A stretch of DNA of 37,574 bases from Peptoniphilus timonensis JC401 (GTDB lineage Bacteria > Bacillota > Clostridia > Tissierellales > Peptoniphilaceae), in contig NZ_HE978593.1 in the NCBI RefSeq assembly GCF_000312025.1, positions 610,327 through 647,900 on the forward strand. The letters are read 5' to 3'. Positions within the stretch are counted from its first letter, which is position 1. Each line of letters begins with the position of its first letter. The notes beneath the pieces are model-generated. The model did no database searches. It saw only the letters and a program-made list of their open reading frames with translations, and was not told the DNA's origin. The position numbers and the translations under genes were made by a program. Shown piece by piece: positions 35,545 through 37,574 of the stretch.

Positions 35545-35812
35545 TTATGCTCTCACATCATCAAATTCACTTGACTCTAGTTTTTTCGCAACATATGAGC
35601 AAGTTCCTTTAATTTTTTTATTTTTCACGTCTAGCATCTTCAACTAATTCTTTTACAAGTTCACCTGCGAGTCCTTGTCCACCAAATTTTTCTTTCACAA
35701 TAGTGTGTTTGGCATCAATTACATCGCCCTTTTCTTCATATTGTAAGATTCCCTTGTAATTTGTTTGATCCTCACCTATATAATAACAATTTTTACCTTT
35801 TTTAACTTCCAT
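35545..35812 (-). CDS. Small GNAT-like acetyltransferase, YjdJ type (one-base frameshift at 35621-35625)
   Basis: As read the frame stops after 64 residues. Removing one A from the minus-strand A5 run (35621-35625) continues it as ARRENKKIKGTCSYVAKKLE to a stop at 35545, giving 88 residues and running into a terminator. This is the short GNAT_YjdJ-like family (about 90 residues): VDAKHTIV-like strand, then GGQGLAGELVKELVEDAR as the acetyl-CoA binding turn and helix, then TCSYV. The substrate is unknown. AGGAGGT lies before the ATG. The length and the terminator placed just after the restored stop support the correction. Confidence 0.85.
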
Positions 35813-35878
35813 GAATTATAACCTCCTATTTTAAATGCTCTTATTTATATACTACCCATTTAAAATGAAAGTTCACTT

Positions 35879-37574
35879 TTATTTTATTTTTTCTATAATT
35901 CTATACTTAGTATCAAAACCTTCACTTGTTCCTGTGAATGATGAATCATCATTTGAAAGTTCTAACATTGTATCTACAATTTCTTTGAATTCTGGAAGTT
36001 CTTCTGTTTTTCTATCTAGTTCATCGATTCCTTTTTGTTTGAATTCTGCTAATTTTTCTGCAAAAATTCTCATATTGTCATCAATTAAATTTCCACCATC
36101 TTTTAATTTAAAGGCGCCATCATTTAAGTCGATTATTCCATCATCCAATTTTTTAATTCCATCTCTAAGTGGAACCATACCTTCTGTTTTAAGTCTTGGG
36201 AACTCTTTAAAGTCTTGAGATTTATCTCTAAATTCCAAGAGACCATCTGTCAAGTCGCTTGCACCATTCTTTAACTTGCCAGAGTTGGAATCAAGTTCTG
36301 TGATTGCATCTGTAAATTTATTTACAGCTTCTTCACTTTCTCCTGTTCCCTCTCTTAGTTTTGATGAACCGTCTTTTAATTTTCCTGCTGCATCATCAAG
36401 TTTAACAAGTGAGTCAGAAAGTTTCATAAGTTGAGATGTATCAAGTTTTGATGCAGCTTCAGCCATTGCTTTTCCAAGTTCACTATCTATTTGTTTTGCA
36501 CCACTCGCAAGTTCTCTTGTTCCAGCTTGTAATTGTTCAAGTCCACTAGGAAGTTGACTCGCTCCAGCATTTATTTGATTTGAAGCTGCAGCAAGCTGAT
36601 TCATGCCACCCTTTAATTTTTCTAGATCTTCTAGTTGTCCTGACATATTTCCTAATCCTTTTAGAGCTTGAAGTTGTGCTCCAACATTTTTAGCTGATGC
36701 GCCAATTGTTTGTGCATCTGTTCCCAAATCTCCTACACAATCTCCTAAGATTGCTATAGCTTGGTTAATTTGTGGATTATTCTCAACATTTGCTTCTTGT
36801 AACATTTGAATTGCTTGTCCAATATCTCTTGCACTAGCTCCTACTGATCGTGCTCCAGCACCGATATTTTGAAGATCTCCCTCAACATTTATATTTCCTA
36901 GTCCAGAAAGATCTGGAGCCTTCATATTTTGGACTTGTTCATTTAGATTTTGGAAGTTGCTATTGAATTTATCTTGACCTGCCGCAAGCTCTTTAGCTCC
37001 TGCATAAGCCTTACTAGCACCAGCATCAACTTTATCTGCACCAGCTGCAAGTTGTCCTATACCAGCTTTTAATTCTGAAAGTTTCTTTAAAGCTTCTTCC
37101 TTCATTTCGTCAACCTTGCTTAGCTTACTTGAACCTTCTCTTAATTGTACTGTCGCATCCTTTAATTTTCCAAGACCATTGTCAAGTTCAACTGAACCGT
37201 CGTGAAGTTTTCTAGCTCCATCTTTCATTTCCCCAGTTTTTTCATTCATCTTTCCAACTGCGGAAGTGTAATCAGTAATTCCAGAAGTTAATTTGCTTCC
37301 ACCTTCAAACATATCTTGTGCTGCACCTGGAATTGGTTCAACTTTGTCAATTACTTCATCAATTTTATCTTCAAATTCTCCAGATTTATCGTAAAGTTCC
37401 TTTGAACCATCTTTAAGTTTAACAGTTCCGTCGCCTAATTCTGAAATTCCATCATTTAATTCGCCTTGTGCATCAGAAAGTTTTGAAGATGCGTCTACTA
37501 ATTTTTTTGAGTTATCTTCTAGTTCTTTAACACCATCTCTTAGATCATCAATAGTTTTTAAATCAGCATCATTT
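35879..37574 (-). CDS. C-terminal coiled-coil region of a putative MMPL/RND-type or YhgE-like membrane protein, cut by window edge
   Basis: The frame is open from the right edge to a stop at 35879, about 565 residues; the ATG at 37312 is internal. Almost all of it is repeats of the pattern LxxGxxxLxxG (for example KLKDGSSKLREG, QINAGASQLPSGLEQL), which form long helical hairpins. Such regions occur in YhgE/Pip proteins and as extracytoplasmic coiled coils in Firmicute/Actinobacterial MMPL transporters. The ending, ELSNDDSSFTG through FDTKYRIIEKIK with no membrane segment after it, fits the C-terminus of an MMPL-type exporter better. The membrane part would lie outside the window. Confidence 0.65.
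   Translation of the reverse strand, partial: NDADLKTIDDLRDGVKELEDNSKKLVDASSKLSDAQGELNDGISELGDGTVKLKDGSKELYDKSGEFEDKIDEVIDKVEPIPGAAQDMFEGGSKLTSGITDYTSAVGKMNEKTGEMKDGARKLHDGSVELDNGLGKLKDATVQLREGSSKLSKVDEMKEEALKKLSELKAGIGQLAAGADKVDAGASKAYAGAKELAAGQDKFNSNFQNLNEQVQNMKAPDLSGLGNINVEGDLQNIGAGARSVGASARDIGQAIQMLQEANVENNPQINQAIAILGDCVGDLGTDAQTIGASAKNVGAQLQALKGLGNMSGQLEDLEKLKGGMNQLAAASNQINAGASQLPSGLEQLQAGTRELASGAKQIDSELGKAMAEAASKLDTSQLMKLSDSLVKLDDAAGKLKDGSSKLREGTGESEEAVNKFTDAITELDSNSGKLKNGASDLTDGLLEFRDKSQDFKEFPRLKTEGMVPLRDGIKKLDDGIIDLNDGAFKLKDGGNLIDDNMRIFAEKLAEFKQKGIDELDRKTEELPEFKEIVDTMLELSNDDSSFTGTSEGFDTKYRIIEKIK

Noticed and set aside
1-37574. CRISPR arrays, insertion sequences, tRNA or rRNA genes
   Set aside because: I saw no regularly spaced repeats, transposase-like proteins, tRNA cloverleaf signatures or rRNA segments while reading both strands.

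Overview
The window is about 37.5 kb of AT-rich DNA (roughly 30% GC by eye) with Shine-Dalgarno sites and sigma-A type promoters throughout. Gene content and order (lepA-hemW, rpsT-holA-comEC, glmS behind a glmS ribozyme, DUF177-rpmF, ackA, flavodiiron protein, PTS_EIIC_2, SLH protein) point to a low-GC anaerobic Firmicute. My best guess is a Peptoniphilaceae/Tissierellia member (Peptoniphilus, Anaerococcus or a relative). That is inference from gene style, not from a search.

Layout. 1-5.6 kb: translation and DNA housekeeping (lepA, hemW converging on rpsT, holA, comEC). 5.7-7.3 kb: an AlaX-like tRNA-editing relative that has lost its zinc ligands. 7.3-14.2 kb: a long minus-strand block (unknown protein, 27-residue microprotein, P-loop protein, YtqA/YhcC radical SAM protein, DUF1292, pepD, divergent RelA/SpoT-type synthetase, cytosolic parvulin, acyl-ACP thioesterase). 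14.3-17.7 kb: glmS ribozyme, glmS and a CNNM/CorC protein. 17.7-20.3 kb: small hypothetical, SLH protein, and a hemerythrin operon behind a perfect Crp/Fnr-type palindrome. 20.4-23.8 kb: rpmF, DUF177, ackA, tmcAL. 23.8-29.6 kb: the most accessory-looking part, with a YfjL-like membrane protein, a GmrSD-like DUF262/DUF1524 nuclease and a Y-family polymerase-YolD cassette. 29.6-32.8 kb: a two-gene operon of a flavodiiron protein and an acyl-CoA dehydrogenase fused to an ETF-alpha FAD domain and a rubredoxin. 33.1-37.6 kb: nitroreductase, PTS_EIIC_2 membrane protein, hemolysin III, GNAT protein, and the C-terminal part of a long coiled-coil transporter protein.

The most interesting biology is the dehydrogenase-ETF-rubredoxin fusion beside the flavodiiron protein. 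It looks like a complete chain carrying electrons from an acyl-CoA to O2 or NO. Together with the hemerythrin operon it suggests investment in oxygen or nitrosative stress handling by an anaerobe.

The main caveat is that ten genes are each broken once, by a single base inside or beside a homopolymer. They include glmS, which is expected to be essential. Restoring one base gives a continuous protein of family-like length in every case. I annotate these as single genes and regard homopolymer sequencing error as the likeliest cause.
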